From NCBI GenBank assembly GCA_034509425.1, contig JAVTVJ010000788.1:372001-436000 (forward strand): DNA of 64,000 bases, given 5' to 3'. This document shows positions 1 to 12,900 of this stretch, one piece after another; within the stretch, counting starts at the first letter, position 1, and each line of letters begins with the position of its first letter. The translations under genes and the position numbers were made by a program. Origin of the DNA: Eopsaltria australis (taxonomy: Eukaryota > Chordata > Aves > Passeriformes > Petroicidae). The notes below the pieces were generated by a model. It searched no databases and was not told the DNA's origin. It saw only the letters and a list, made by a program, of their open reading frames with translations.

Positions 1-90
1 GTCTGTGAGAAGCACTCAGTTCACTGTTAACAGTGGTCAGAAAGACACAGTTTTGTCAAGTGTCAGATATCTGGGGACACCGAGTGCTTC

Positions 91-252
91 ATAACACAAG
101 TACAAGGTAGGACAGGTCAGATGGGAGCTTTATTAACCATGATCACCAGGAACAAACATTTGGATGGCATTGGTATCTCTGCTCCCCTGTGCTCTGCCAA
201 GTGATTGCAGCCAGCCAGCCTATGGACTGTGCCAGTATGTAAGAAGGGAATA
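91..252 (-). repeat. Dispersed repeat copy A, LTR-like, class uncertain
   Basis: This stretch is closely similar to 14370-14535 in the same orientation. Both copies share, in order, a 'taacaca-gtaca' start, 'caggtcaga', 'ggagctttattaac', 'tgatcac', 'gcattg', 'ctgctcccct' and 'gtgattgca'. Read on the minus strand, the shared core contains an AATAAA signal, which would fit the R region of a long terminal repeat. That class assignment is inference. The copy may continue to the left edge of the window. Confidence 0.55.
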
Positions 253-3200
253 AAAGTCAAACCAGAAATTATGACGTTGTGTAGGTGGTGTGAAATTACC
301 CTTATTGGTCACAGTTCAGGTCCAGCTATTTAAAAAATCATTGCAGAAATGATACAAGTATAGGAGAAACACAGTGGGGATGGTCGAAAAGTGGGAAGAT
401 CTTCCAAATGGGGAAATATTAAACTAGAAGAACTCATTATGTGCAAAAAGACATTTAAGGGGAATGAAATCAGGAGTGGTGTGGAGAAGTTACTGGTTAT
501 TCTCTTTTGCAATTCCATCAATGTCAGAGCTGGCTTGTCATCACAGGCATGTGGGAACATCAGAAGGAAGGTGTTCCACGGCAGCCTTTAGGGGCAACTA
601 GAGAGGAGAGAACAAACAGAAAGCTAAAAGGAACTAAAACCATACAACATGCAACTGGAGAGGGAGGGGACTGCTGAGAAGACTGTGCACAATGAAGGAT
701 TCAGAAAGCTGAGAGATAAGTGGATCTTGGCGAATCCCTGTGTGTAATGGAAGATAAGTCAAATAAACATCTTAATCTTCTAAGAGCACTGTGTCAAAGC
801 AGAAAGAGAGCATACTTGCTGGACCGTCGAGTGTGAATCCCAGGGAAGCATGTTCCCTTGCTGGAGGTTGAGAATCCAGAGTTAGCTTTAGCATGAGAAC
901 AGGGAGCCTGGGGCATCATTTAAGGGGCAAGGCTTAAAAGAGTCCTAATAATTCACCATGAAACAGAAGCTGTGACAAAGGATAGAAAACACTGTAAGAC
1001 TTGTAGATCTAACAGACTGATCAGAACTGTGACCTTTCCACAACAGATGACCTCAGAAAACCCTGCAGAACTGAATTATGTTTGATATATAGCATATGTG
1101 ATACAAATATATATTTATATATAAATATAGACTATTTTAACAGTCTGAATATAGGCATTTGGGAAAATGTCTAAGCTGTTGATTGAAGATTGATTCTTCA
1201 GAACTGCCAAAAACTGAAAATATAACAACAGGCAACAAAAATTTGTGAATTAGCAGTTTCCATGTTGGAGACCTTCCAAACACAGTAAGACTATGAAAAT
1301 TGTCAGAAGAAGAATTAAAAAGAAGCAGAAATCTTCTTCCATGTACTTCAGAATGAGTACACAACAGCTCCATGCAGGAAAGAAAGATGTACTTCCAGAT
1401 ACTGCAACCACTTAGAAATGCATCAGATTATGTTCTGTCCTGCTTGGAAGAAAATAATAGAGCCACCTCAGTATTCAACAGTCCTGTACTAACGTTGGCT
1501 TCAACACAATGTTTAAAATACAGCCTTTGCAGAGACTGGAGAAATGCAGAGGTAATCCTTGCTGGAAAGGGGCACAAGCTCAGTTTTCCCTATAGACCCT
1601 CTAGTACTTGCTCCCAGAGCAGATGAGAGAGCAGAAGCTGGGCAGCGGCAGGCCAGGGGCAGAGGGATCGTGGCAGTGGGACAGCAATGTCACTGGCACT
1701 GGCTGTAGGGGCTCTGCTTCCTTCTGTTCCCACCATGCCACAGGGGACACTGAAACATTCAGCACAGAGGCAGGAATTTGCCCAGGCCCTCCTTGGGGAC
1801 GTAGAGCACAGAGTCTGGCTTTTTTTACCTTTCTCTTGTTCAGAAGCTCATGCTGGATGATGTAAACCTTTGTGGTTAACAGCTTATTTAATAAAATATT
1901 GATTTCTTTTTTTCCTATTCCTTTAGGAAATAGGATCTTCAAGCACTTTGATTAAGTACTGTAGTTTCCTCAAACCCTTTTCAAGGTCTAGCAAAGTCTA
2001 AATCCTAAAGTGACTGTTTCCTGTTATATCCACATTTTTTACAGGTCCTTTAAAAATAAAGTATGCCCACCCAGATCATTGATGAAGGAGAACACCACAA
2101 CTTTTCTGATTTATCCAGCTGTACAGGTCCATCTACAGCTACACATGAAAAATTGTGGAAGTGTAGTTTTGAGAGGAAAATGGAAAACACTCACTGAAAA
2201 ACAGAGGTGTGAATAAATAAAACCTGTAATAGTTACTTGCTAAATAAAACCAACCGAAGTGGAAAATAAATGCTATGTATATCTCAGAGAAAAAAAACTA
2301 GCATGTGTATTTTAGATAATATAAAGTCAGTGCAATTAGTACACAAAAGAAATGTGTACATTGTTTATTTCTATTTAATGAATTATAACACTAGTATTAG
2401 AGATGAAGATGTATATGAATTAAGGTTTATAAATTTATCTCTTGAAAATTTTTGAAAACAGAAACCATCAATAATTTTTAATCATAAATGAAAATAAGAC
2501 TACCTGTAGAGTTCTGAGATAGGATTTAACTGAATTTAACCTGATGTAACAATACACACAATGGAATACAGACATCTATAGAGAACATTTTTCAAAATAC
2601 CCATGGTATTCCTGTTAGTGTTCATCATAATATAGTTAAACAGAATTACACTAAAGAGTAACTACATAGGAATTGTAGCTCCAAACTGATAGAGTTGGAA
2701 ATAAAGTATCATAATCTGAAACACTGCCTACAGAAAGCACATTTTAAATATCTGTCAGTTTCTTTCACTGTTAAGTTTGTAATTTTGTGGGTCACATGAA
2801 AATTTATTTTAAATCAAAGTCTACCTTTTTTCCCCCTATGAGTTCCCTGGAATTAATATGGAATTTTTTTTTTCTTAAAATTTTCTGTACTATATTAATT
2901 TTTTCTACAGAGTATCAAAGAGACAGAACATATACTGGAAGGTTTTTAAGTTCACTCAATAATAAGCATTTGGCTGCACAACAGTTTTAACCAGCTTTAA
3001 CATTTCTATCACTCACATGGGTTCTTAGCTAATAGAGCTTGTGATGTTTGGCCATCTTTAAACTTTGTTTAAATTTCAGATAAACACGTTCACTGCACAT
3101 AACTGAAATAATTTAAAAGTGTGGTCTACAGATGCATGCCAGCTTAAATTAGCTGAGGATCTAGTCAGAAATATTGTCCAGAGCACTCACAGAAACCTTA

Positions 3201-3681
3201 TGCAGATTGCCTTTCTGCATATTTTCAGCATAGTCTGTAAGAGATTGTGCTGGAGTAAGCCATAGGTAAAGGCTCTTATCTTCTGAATGCTATCTGCACT
3301 GGCAAAACAAATATGTTATGGCCTTCTCTCTAACTTTGCACAAGTAAGGCTTGCAACCATTGGAAGAGAAGTCTGGATAAGACAAGAGGAAAAGCTCTAG
3401 CACATAAGGGTATTAAAGAAAACTATTACAATGTGCTAAATGACTGAATCAAATGAAAGTGAAAGATCTTCAAAGTATTGGCACTACCACTGAAGAAAAT
3501 GCACATCAACTTTGTTAAGTACCTTCAGCTTGTGCCTGTTACTGTGATGGGAAAATAGAAAAGTATCAATTTTCTAGATCCAGACACTATCTGTCTGTGT
3601 GGCTTGTCAGGGCAATGGAGCTGCTAAAAAACAAAAGGCTTTATTTGTGGAAGAGAAAATGTAAATGTTGGAGTGCTGATA
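253..3681. other. Intergenic, no gene seen
   Basis: AT-rich single-copy-looking DNA. An alternating AT run lies at about 1085-1135. A more GC-rich patch lies at 1580-1830 and has short open frames on both strands, but no frame there shows a recognisable domain, splice-site pairing or codon pattern. I see no gene, RNA or clear repeat. Confidence 0.5.
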
Positions 3682-4085
3682 CAGAATCATAGAATCTTGG
3701 AATGGTTTGAGTTGGAAGGGACCTCAATGATTATCTTGCTCCATCCTCACCACCATGGGCACGGGCACTTCCTGCTAGACCAGGCTGCTCACAGCCCCAT
3801 CCAACATGTCCTTGAACACTTCCAGGGATGGGGCATCCACAGCTTCTCTGGGCAACCTGTTCAAGTGTCTTACCACCCTCACAGCAAAGAATTTCTTCCT
3901 AAAATCTAATCTAAACCTGCTGTCTTTCAATTGGTACCCGTTACTCCTTGTCCTGTCATTGCAGTTCCTGATGAAATGATCCTCTGCAGCTTCCCTGCAG
4001 GCCCCCCTCAGATACTGGGAGGTTGCTATGAGGTTGCCACATAACCTTCTCTCCTTCAGGCCGAACAGCCCCAACTTCACTTCAC
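3682..4085 (-). mobile_element. CR1 LINE 3' fragment, minus strand
   Basis: The left edge carries the reverse complement of the CR1 3'-terminal ATTCTATGATTCT motif, and the following 'ttggaagggacct' is the reverse complement of the usual CR1 tail. Read on the minus strand, the fragment encodes the end of the CR1 ORF2 protein, with recognisable stretches such as LKERRLCGNLI, FRLDFRKKFFAVRVVRHLNR and LPREAVDAPSLEVFKDMLDG. It is 5'-truncated, as most CR1 copies are, and lacks the polymerase core, so it cannot be active. Confidence 0.93.
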
Positions 4086-5865
4086 TAAACTACATAATAA
4101 AAAATGGTTAAAGAGTGCACAACTACTGAAACGGAAAATTCAGAGGCTTTATCAGAGGAAGTTCCCCATTGGTTCTGTCCATCCACAAACTACAAATATG
4201 TGTCTTGAAGGCCCACACTTCTGGTCAAACACAAACCTGAGAAATAAGTTAGATACACATAAAATATGATAAACTTGAGGAAATTCTCTAGGTTTTCCAA
4301 AGCCTAGGCTAAAACCAAATGTCACTCAGGACAGAATCAGTAGTTTTGCCTTGTTATCCTTTCCTTTTAAATACGTGATCACCATTATTGGTCACTGAAA
4401 GGAAAAAACAAGATTGTCCTTTCCCAGCTCTATTTAGGATAATGCCTCTAGTTGCTGGGGTTTGTCTTTACCAGAGACAGGATGAGAGACAGGGAAAGGA
4501 GTTTGCTTTGTAGGGACAACACATGCAGATCTGAACTGAATGACCAGAAAAGTTACCCCCGAAATAAGTCCTCCCCACAAAATTAAAATTATTTGTTGAC
4601 CTGGCTTGCTAATCAAAGGATAAAATGCACCCTTGCAGCTCCATATGATAAAAAAATGGAAAGGAGGTTCTCTGCCACACGATGGACACTAAAGTGTCAT
4701 GGAGCAGTGCAGGGATCTGTGGGTACAGTTGGTCCTGGACATGCTGCTTCATCACCTCAGTGTGCTGAAACTCTTCCTTCACAGAAAGAAATCATTTTCC
4801 GGTGTTGATTTATATCACTATTGATCCCAAGGTCACTAAAGCCAAAATCCTGACTGCACCAAGGGTAACATTTCAAAATTGTCTTGTGCTCTGCAGGAAC
4901 ACTGATACAAAGGAAGAGTTGGCACCTGGTGCTGGCACTGCAAAGATGCCACACCCAGCCCCAAGCAGAGGCAAAGGTGGTGGTGCGAAAAGCATGATCC
5001 CAGCTTCTGAGGGAATGAGGCAGCCAGGACTGTGAGCAGGCACTGCTCTGGCAGGTTGCCCACAGCCCAGAGGGCAGATGCCAGCAGACTGTGTGCAGGC
5101 GCTCACACTCCAACATCCTTGCCCTGCCTCTCCCTCCCAATCTCCAAGTCCTCCTCCAAAGCCTCCCACCTGAATTCCTGAGTGGTAGCAATGGCCTCCA
5201 CGGGGCAGTTGCCTTGACATTGGGTGTGGAGAGCCTTCTGAATTCAAAAAACTTGAAAGACCTTGGTGAAGGCCTTTCCTGACATGTTTCACTCCCATTT
5301 CCAAATACAGCACAAGAGTCTCTCCTGTCTTTCCAGCTGAGGAGATATAGCTGTTGTAAAATGCTAGCTAACAACATTTAACAAATGGAGATAATCAAAT
5401 AAAAATGAAACTATACTTACTAAAGAAAAACAGTTTCCAAAACACAGACTTTGGCTAGAGGCTGTGTTTTGCTTAAGAGTCTGCCAGGAGATCTGTGGAC
5501 TGTTTTGTAAACAGTTCTCAAACTGGTGTTTGTGGGAGAGACACATGGGAAGGAGATGAGAGACAGATGGACATATGAAATATATCCCAAAGGAAGTTCA
5601 TCAGGAAAAAAAATGCTCAAGAACAGCTTTGATGAGATCTAAGAGAACTGCGTATCATGGAAAGAAGGTGGAAGGGGAATTGTTCGTTTCCCATTGTTTC
5701 CTGTTATACAAGAGCTAGGGGACAGCCTCAACTATAAGCTTAAATCAAACAAAAGGAAGCACTTTTCCAACATAACAGGGAATTTAATTGTATAATTTAT
5801 TGCTACCAAAGTTATAATGAGCTATAAAGGAATGTAATAAGTTTGTAAACAATGAGGTTACCAGG
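4086..5865. other. Intergenic, with an unexplained GC-richer block
   Basis: Mostly unremarkable sequence. A GC-richer block at about 4700-5320 has few stop codons, and several overlapping frames stay open. The longest is a minus-strand ATG frame at 4757-5377 of 206 codons. Its translation is rich in Ser, Arg and Cys, and I recognise no domain or family in it. Openness in several frames at once points to base composition rather than coding. Confidence 0.45.
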
Positions 5866-5920
5866 ACCGTTTAGCAGAGTGGTTTAGGCGCAATTGAGAG
5901 CCCCACCAGTCCAAACTCAA
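5866..5920 (+). repeat. Decayed tRNA-like sequence or SINE head
   Basis: TAGCAGAGTGG at 5872-5882 fits the tRNA/pol III A-box consensus TRGCNNAGYGG, and the bases after it (TTTAGGCGC) resemble a tRNA-Leu or tRNA-Ser D-arm. A weaker B-box-like AGTCCAAACTC follows at 5908-5918 (about 8 of 11 positions). The A-to-B distance is shorter than in a functional long-arm tRNA, and I cannot fold a full cloverleaf. It is best read as a relic of a tRNA gene or tRNA-derived SINE, or as a chance match. Confidence 0.25.
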
Positions 5921-6435
5921 TGACTGCTGAAGATGAGATGGTGTCCTGGGGTACCAGATGGTGTTCCACACAAGAGAACCCTTCATTTATATTCTTTCCA
6001 ATACCCTAGGCATCCTCCACTGATCACTATTAGATTTAGCATTATGTAGCAGAGCCATAATCTGACCTAATTTGTCGTTCTTACATTCCAGATGACAATA
6101 CATGGATCTTTCAGAGTTCTTTCTGATTCTTTCTGACCTAGCTGAAAATCCATAAGCTGAAAAGCTGTAAGAATTGAAGAATGGCCCATTCTTGTATTTT
6201 ATTCCCTCTACTCTCTTCTTTTGACATGAAGTAGGTGTTTCATTCATCTTCAAAAGGACACAAAAACCAACCCAGGGAACTGCAGACTGCTCAGCCTACT
6301 GATGTTTCCTCAGGAAATCATTCAGTGAGTTCTCTTGGAGTGCACTTCTGCCATATGAAGGAGAAGGTGACCTGGAACTCTCCTGGGATGCATTAGTCAG
6401 TAGTTTGAGGGAAGGGATTACCTAGATACTGCCAT

Positions 6436-6903
6436 ACTGGGCAAACTGGAGCGAGTTCAACAGAGGCCTCTAGGCTGGGTGGGGGCTGGAGCATTTTCTC
6501 TTTGAGGAGCAAGTGAAGGAACTAGCTTGGTCAGCCTGGAAGAGAGGAAGCTATGGGAGAACCCAGGAGCAGCCCCCAGCACCTATGGGGCATTCTTAGC
6601 AAGAAGAGAGACCTGGGTTCTTCACAGTAGTACATGGCAGGAGAACAAGAGCCAAGAGGCATAATTTGAAATAAGAGACATTCAGGTCAGTTGAAATGGA
6701 ACACATTTTCCCCACCAGGCTGTGGAAGAGGCTGCCTAGAGAGGCTGTACAGTCTCCATCTCTGGAGGTTTTCAGAACCCAAATGGGCATATCCCTGAGC
6801 AACCTGGTCTGGGCTCAGAGGTGACCCTGCTTTAAGCAGGAGGCTGGCCTAGTGACCTTCTGAGGTCCTTTTCATCCCAAATTATGCTATGAGCCTATGA
6901 TTT
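6436..6903 (+). mobile_element. CR1 LINE 3' fragment, plus strand, decayed
   Basis: The sequence follows the CR1 3' region in order: 'ctggagcgagttcaacagag', 'ggctggagca', 'gaggagcaagtgaagga', 'cagcctggaagagagga', 'gaagaggctgcctagagagg', 'tctggaggttttcagaac' and 'gagcaacctggtctgggctc'. It ends in the tail '...ttatgctatgagcctatgattt', which is a variant of the CR1 terminal repeat. Numerous indels break the ORF2 frame, so it is older than the copy at 29.1 kb. Confidence 0.88.
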
Positions 6904-9900
6904 CACTCATTTCTATAGATTTAATTATTTTTTCTATCCTGGTAATTTTAGATTAATTGCTTTGGTTTTTCAAAGAAACACATTTGATGTGTGCTTTTTT
7001 TGTGAGTGACGCTTACCGTCCTAACTTTTTGAGCTATTAAACTTGAAGTCCTGCAATGTAGCACTGCCAGTATTGAGTTTAATTGCTACTTCCAGTTACA
7101 GCAGTATTTCTTTTTACTGGAGTCTCCTGCTAAGGCAGGAGATGCTGTCCTCTGCTTTTGTGAGACAAAGCAGAGGTCCAGCAGTTCAGGTTGAGGGACC
7201 AGCGCTGAGAGAAGCTGTGGCACCATGAACCTTTAGCTTCTCGTCACCCCTCCTGTGGAGGAGACAGTACAACACATATTCTGCCACAAAGACCCTCTCC
7301 AGGAAGCTTTTGGGGAGAGCAGTTGTTCTTCCTAGTATAAAAAGGAAGTGCTGACTTTTAAGCTGTTGTGAGGGATCTGAGGCCTGTGCAAGGGAAGAGT
7401 GCATCTCCAGATACAGCCTCTCCCTGCTCAGGCTTGAGAGCTGCATATCATCTTTGAATGGCAAACCTCACCCTGGAAAGAAATGCATACATGAGTTCCC
7501 TGTTTCAACTTTCCTACGCAAGCTTTTCTAGAATAAGGAAACAACAAAGCCTTAGGTTATTCACAGGCTAGGAATAAATCACTTCTGTCATTTTGCTCAG
7601 GCAATTTTATATTTTTGAATTATATGGAAATAAGAGCAATTAGCTTTAAGACTATTGTTCCTTTCACATATTTCAGCCACCCATTTCCCATTCTTCTTTA
7701 TAGGGTAGTAGCTAATAGTCGATGTTTTGCTCAGATGGCTTTTAAGAACAGGAATGCACAGAATACAAAATTACATTTTCTTTTCACATTTTTCCCACTC
7801 CTCAGAAGACTGCTCAGCACACATTTCTTACCACCCCTGTTTTGCTTCTTTCCTTTCATTCTCTTAGAGTTGTATGCATTGGATTAGCTTCTACAACATA
7901 TCATTATTTAGCAAACAGATAGTGGACTGTTGCATCACAGATGCAGATTGTTGGCATTGTCTTTTGCATTCTTGAGATTTGTGACTAGAGACACTTTCAA
8001 AGTTTTCCTGTTGCACTAAGCAATCTGTTAAAAGTTGACATCAGATACATGCAAGTTTCTATCTTCTTGCATAAGAAATGAGTTGAAAGAATCCACAAAT
8101 TTTCTGGTAATTCAGTTTATCAAAATTTAATGTTTATTATATAAAATTTTAATTGTGTTTTTGGATTTTTTTTTTTTTAATGAAATGTCTTGAGCCTTGT
8201 AGCAAAAAAAGAGAGAAAGCCCCAAAAGCACAAAAAGCAGAGGTGCTTTCTGCCTGTGGACACCCTGAGCTGGGACTGCAGGCTGGTGCCAGGCAGTGCC
8301 CAGTTGGCTGGCAGTGTACTGGCCCTGGGCTCAGTGCTAGCAGGAAATGCAGTCTACAGCTTCCAGATCCTGGGGAGTAACTCTGCTCATCCACCTTTTG
8401 CATCAACCTCTTGTCAGAAATCTTAAGAAAAAAAATTTCAAAGCGAAGGATTGTGGAAAAATCATTAATAAATATCATGTCAAAAAAATACATTTAACCA
8501 CAAATTTTGGTCGCATGGGCTTTCTTCTTTGACCCCCTCCTCCAGGAGGAGGATAGGAAAGAAAGATGATTGCAACATGTTCTAATAAATTAATGTGTTG
8601 AAAATAAAAGAATGGAATTTGGAATATAATGTGTAATTTGATACCATTGTCTTGTAATCCACTGAGTCTTGCACATAAGGAAAAGCTACTTCATATTTTT
8701 CCATAGTAAATCTGAATTTATTTAGACTAGCATGTACAGACTACCTCAACTCTGTTCAGCTAAAAATGCCTGTAATTTTAGAAGAGAGGGACTGAGAATA
8801 ATTATTAGTATTTATATTTTAGAGTATCTTCTTCACAATGAACAAACTCCTGTGCAGGGCCTGCACGAAGCCTGTGAGGCAACTGTGGACATCCTGAACT
8901 GCTTTATGACATGAGACCCAGACTTAGAAGAAGATTATTTTGCAAATATGAATTTACCTGTTGTGCTCCCTTCATTTTTACCTTACCTGTCCCCCGAGGA
9001 CTTGTGCTATAGCCAAATGGTGTTTTCCAGTGTATTTGCCTGTTGGCATTCCTTGTCAGATGATTAATCACAACTTATTGCACTCTGCCTACTGCACCCT
9101 GTGGGATTCCCAGGTTGTCTCTCCTGCAGGACTAAGGAAGATCCATCCATGCTGCTTACTTCTTATGGGGAAGCCAACAAAATATATCATCATTTGTGCT
9201 AGAAAGCACAACATAATTTTAATTAAGCTCTTTGGTTTGGACTTTGTAGTAACAGCAGGAGAAAGTAACTTTCTTAGGGAGAAATTCTAGTTCCACTGAA
9301 GCTATTAAGCATTATAAGTAGCAGCAAATTTTGGGGAAATTTTGTGGCACAGGATAGATCTTTTGTGTACTACCAAGTCAAGACCAGAATTATTATTTGG
9401 GCTCTATGAGATTTCTGAATGCATAAAGCGAATTATTTTTATATTTTTCCTTTGTTTTTAATGCAACAGGATGGGGCTATGGTATTTGGTAGCAGTGAAA
9501 TTATATTCAGTATTTAATAAATCTCAACATCACTTAGCTTTTTTACATGATAGAGGTTTATTGATAGCTCATTTTGTGGTCCTGGTTTTAAAGCATCTGT
9601 AGCCTCTCATTTCAAACAATTTTTCATAGTAAAATGAAAACAGCTCTAGATGTGGTTTAAATATCAGCCAAGATGTACCCAAGAGGTGCAATTATCACTT
9701 ATGATATTAAAGCAAAAAGAGGAGGTACTGAGATAAACAAGTATTCTAGAAAAGCATTGTCCTAAATTTACTTTTATTTTTCCAGAAACACTCACTAAAC
9801 AATGAGACGTGCAGAAAAAAAGTGAGGTGTTTTTTGGCACAAATTTTATTCTTTAACTTTCAGAGTCACAACTAGTGGATGTAAGATACTTCAGACAAAG

Positions 9901-12900
9901 AGGGATTTAAAGTGATTGATGATTCAAGATATCTATCTGTAAGAAATAATTTCCAATAAAACTGGATTGCACAGAGCTGAATGGCAGCCATTGCCATGAG
10001 CCTCTTGCAACTTGCTGTTGTAGCCCTCCATGAGCTTCAGGTACATGAAGCATTCAGTCCATCCAGCACTGATTAAACCATCAGGGTCAGAACAAAATAG
10101 CAGACAAGATGATGGAGGAAAACCAGCTGAGGCATTAGTGCTTGCAGACAATACCCTTGTGCATCAGAGACCAGTGCACATTTTCTGATCACTGTACTCC
10201 TATATCTTCTTCAATTAACTCATTCTGTAAGTTACTACACATTCCCTTGCTTAGAAGGATCCAGGACATGAAGGAGCCTTACAACTTCTGGTTGTTTTCT
10301 TTTCCTGTGTATCCTAACTACAACGAATCGCAAGACCCTCCATCAACTTTATATCTGTAAGAAAAGATTTAGGAAAGACAAAGGCTCTAAATCAGTCAAT
10401 GCAAGCCACAAATAACTTCCTTAGAATCAGTGTGTTCAGACAAGGGAGTTCAGACAGTCAGTGCAGTTTAGACAAGGCATAACCAAAATGTCTCTAAACA
10501 GTAATCATCACTGTACTGCCTTGCATGGTGAATCACAGAGTTACAGATTTTAGACTGGGCACAGATTTTAAATTGACAAGTTGTTGATAGGTTAATGGAT
10601 ACCCTTTTTCCTCGATACTTTCCTTCACATGAAGAATTGCAGTAAAAGTTTAGGAGGGGCGAATGATTGTCTGCTTTTGTTTCATACAAATAATACAGGA
10701 TATGGCAAGCTTTATGTAGATAAGTGCACTAGGACCTTCTTTTGGGTCTATTCTGCTCCCCACAGCTTCGAAGTGCCAGAAAAGTACAGAAAACACATAC
10801 AGAGAAAACATCATTAAAAGGTATCTAGTGAGTTAAGTTAGACAGACGAAACTCAGTTTCTACAGTCTGCCAAAGAGAAGGCTCGGGGGAGACAAGATCA
10901 CAGAATACAAATACCTTCAAAGGAAGAGGATTATTTGCATTACCAGAATATGACAAAACAAAGAACAGGGACTTCAAACTAGAGAACACAAAGTGCCATG
11001 GAGTAATTAAGCACTGAATGAAGCATGGTGCCAGTGAAGAAGGGGCCAAGAGGGAGGAACGAGGTCAGAAGAGAAGGCTTAAACTGATAGAGGAGGAGAG
11101 GATTACAGACATAATTAATTAATTCAATGTTCAGGAAGCTGTGGGATTAGGAGTAGGCAAAAGTTATATCCTTCCTCCCTCCACAGAAGAGCTCTACAGC
11201 CTGCTGCACATTGGACACCAAGGCAAGACACCCTTGTCTCCAGTGATCTTCTCTGTGCAGGTACCACTTGTCCAGGAAGAGCCCACCTACCAAAGCAGGG
11301 CTGTCATGAGCCCACACACTGCACCCAGCTTCCATCAAGTCTGCACCTACTCACCTGCCCCAAGGGTGGAGAAAGCTCTTGGGCTGATCTGATCATTCCA
11401 GAGCTCAGGCTTTGCTATACACTTCTCTTCTATCATTCATAGCACACTTTCCAGGGAAGTGGAATCGAGCTTATTCCTTTAACTTTCCAATCCTTTATGA
11501 AAGCTAAACGTTTTTTATTAAAATATGCTACCTTAATGGTATGTCCTTAGCCAACATTTTAATACCTTACAACATTTTAAGATTAATGTGATTGCTTTTC
11601 CCTTTATGAAGATCTCCAAATATGCAGAAATGAATCTCCATTTTAAAAGAAGAAGGAAGGGAGGTTTTGAAACAAATAATAAAGACAGAAAAGTCATTGC
11701 TTTTAAAAGACAAAGAAGAATGTCTAAATCACTGACAATATGGGGTCAGAAACAGTTATAAGCCTGCAACTGCCACATATCCTTTTCCTGACTGAAGAAA
11801 TGTCAAAGGTGAAGATGAGTTCCTTATAAAATAATTTCCAGAATAAAAAAATTGATTATGCTTATTGGAAAAGCACTACGGTCAAACAATAAAATCATGT
11901 TCGGAATATCAGAACATGGGTTCACACAAGAGAATATACCTTCAGATACATATTAAAATGGCTTTTTTGTTTAGATTTTTTAGTTAAGTCATTGGTTCCA
12001 AAGCAGACATAAGTTTAAAGTATTGCCATGATGTAAAATATGCACTTGTGTTTTGGCTAAATAAAGAAAATTTCAGAAGATGGCAAATTATCACAGTCAA
12101 GAACTATTTCTGGAAAAGCAATGCCTGATTAGTCCATATTTTAATCAAATAAACAGAGGACAACCAATTCTATAAATAATATTGGGGTTTATGTGAGTAA
12201 AAATTAGCAGGATGCGATCTTTACAGACTTAGTTGTTTTCAGATTAATTGGAATACATAATGAAAGTAATTAGACTCTGATATTTTGGTGCATGTCTCAG
12301 TGTATGTTGGAAGGAGTCCAGTAAGTTGTCTGTCTATATCTGATTTACAGAATAATGATTCCTCATTTAAAATTGCTCCTTATGAGCAATAAGCATGGAG
12401 TATTTGTATAAATAGTAAATGTCTCTTGATTTTTGCCTTTCTGTACCCCCAAAAAGATGTCATTAAGAATAAAATATCAAAAATAAGCCTGAGTGATTTA
12501 TTAAAAAGAAAGTCCCTTTTGAAGCTAAAAAGTGAAAATTGGCTTGTTATTCAACAGGCCTGTGTATATAGCAGACCACCCAAGCTGTTCCCCATGACAG
12601 GCTGTGCTTCCTGTGCCCAAGGGGATGCAACTGGCAGTGTCCTGGCTTGCTGGCTGCACAGCAGGGCTCCAACCCTGCTTGCGCTGCACTCTACAGCACC
12701 TCTAACTATGGGCACCATCACACCAGACCTAAGTTTAACTTTATCAGATACATATATATATATTTATTTATGGCAGGTAATAGGCATGGAGACACGTCCT
12801 GGTGATTATTTTGTCTTAAGTTTTTTGTAAGCAGTATTCAGATGAAAGATGGAACTAAAATTTTAAGAATACACAAAAAGAGCTTGTTAAAATCACTTCT

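Noticed and set aside
1085..1135. AT-rich alternating run as a replication origin or matrix-attachment site
   Set aside because: AT richness is general in this window, and nothing specific distinguishes this run.
8536..8552. Perfect palindrome CCTCCTCC-A-GGAGGAGG
   Set aside because: The 8-bp arms with a single-base centre are too short a loop for an RNA hairpin, and no terminator or binding function is indicated. Likely chance in a purine/pyrimidine patch.
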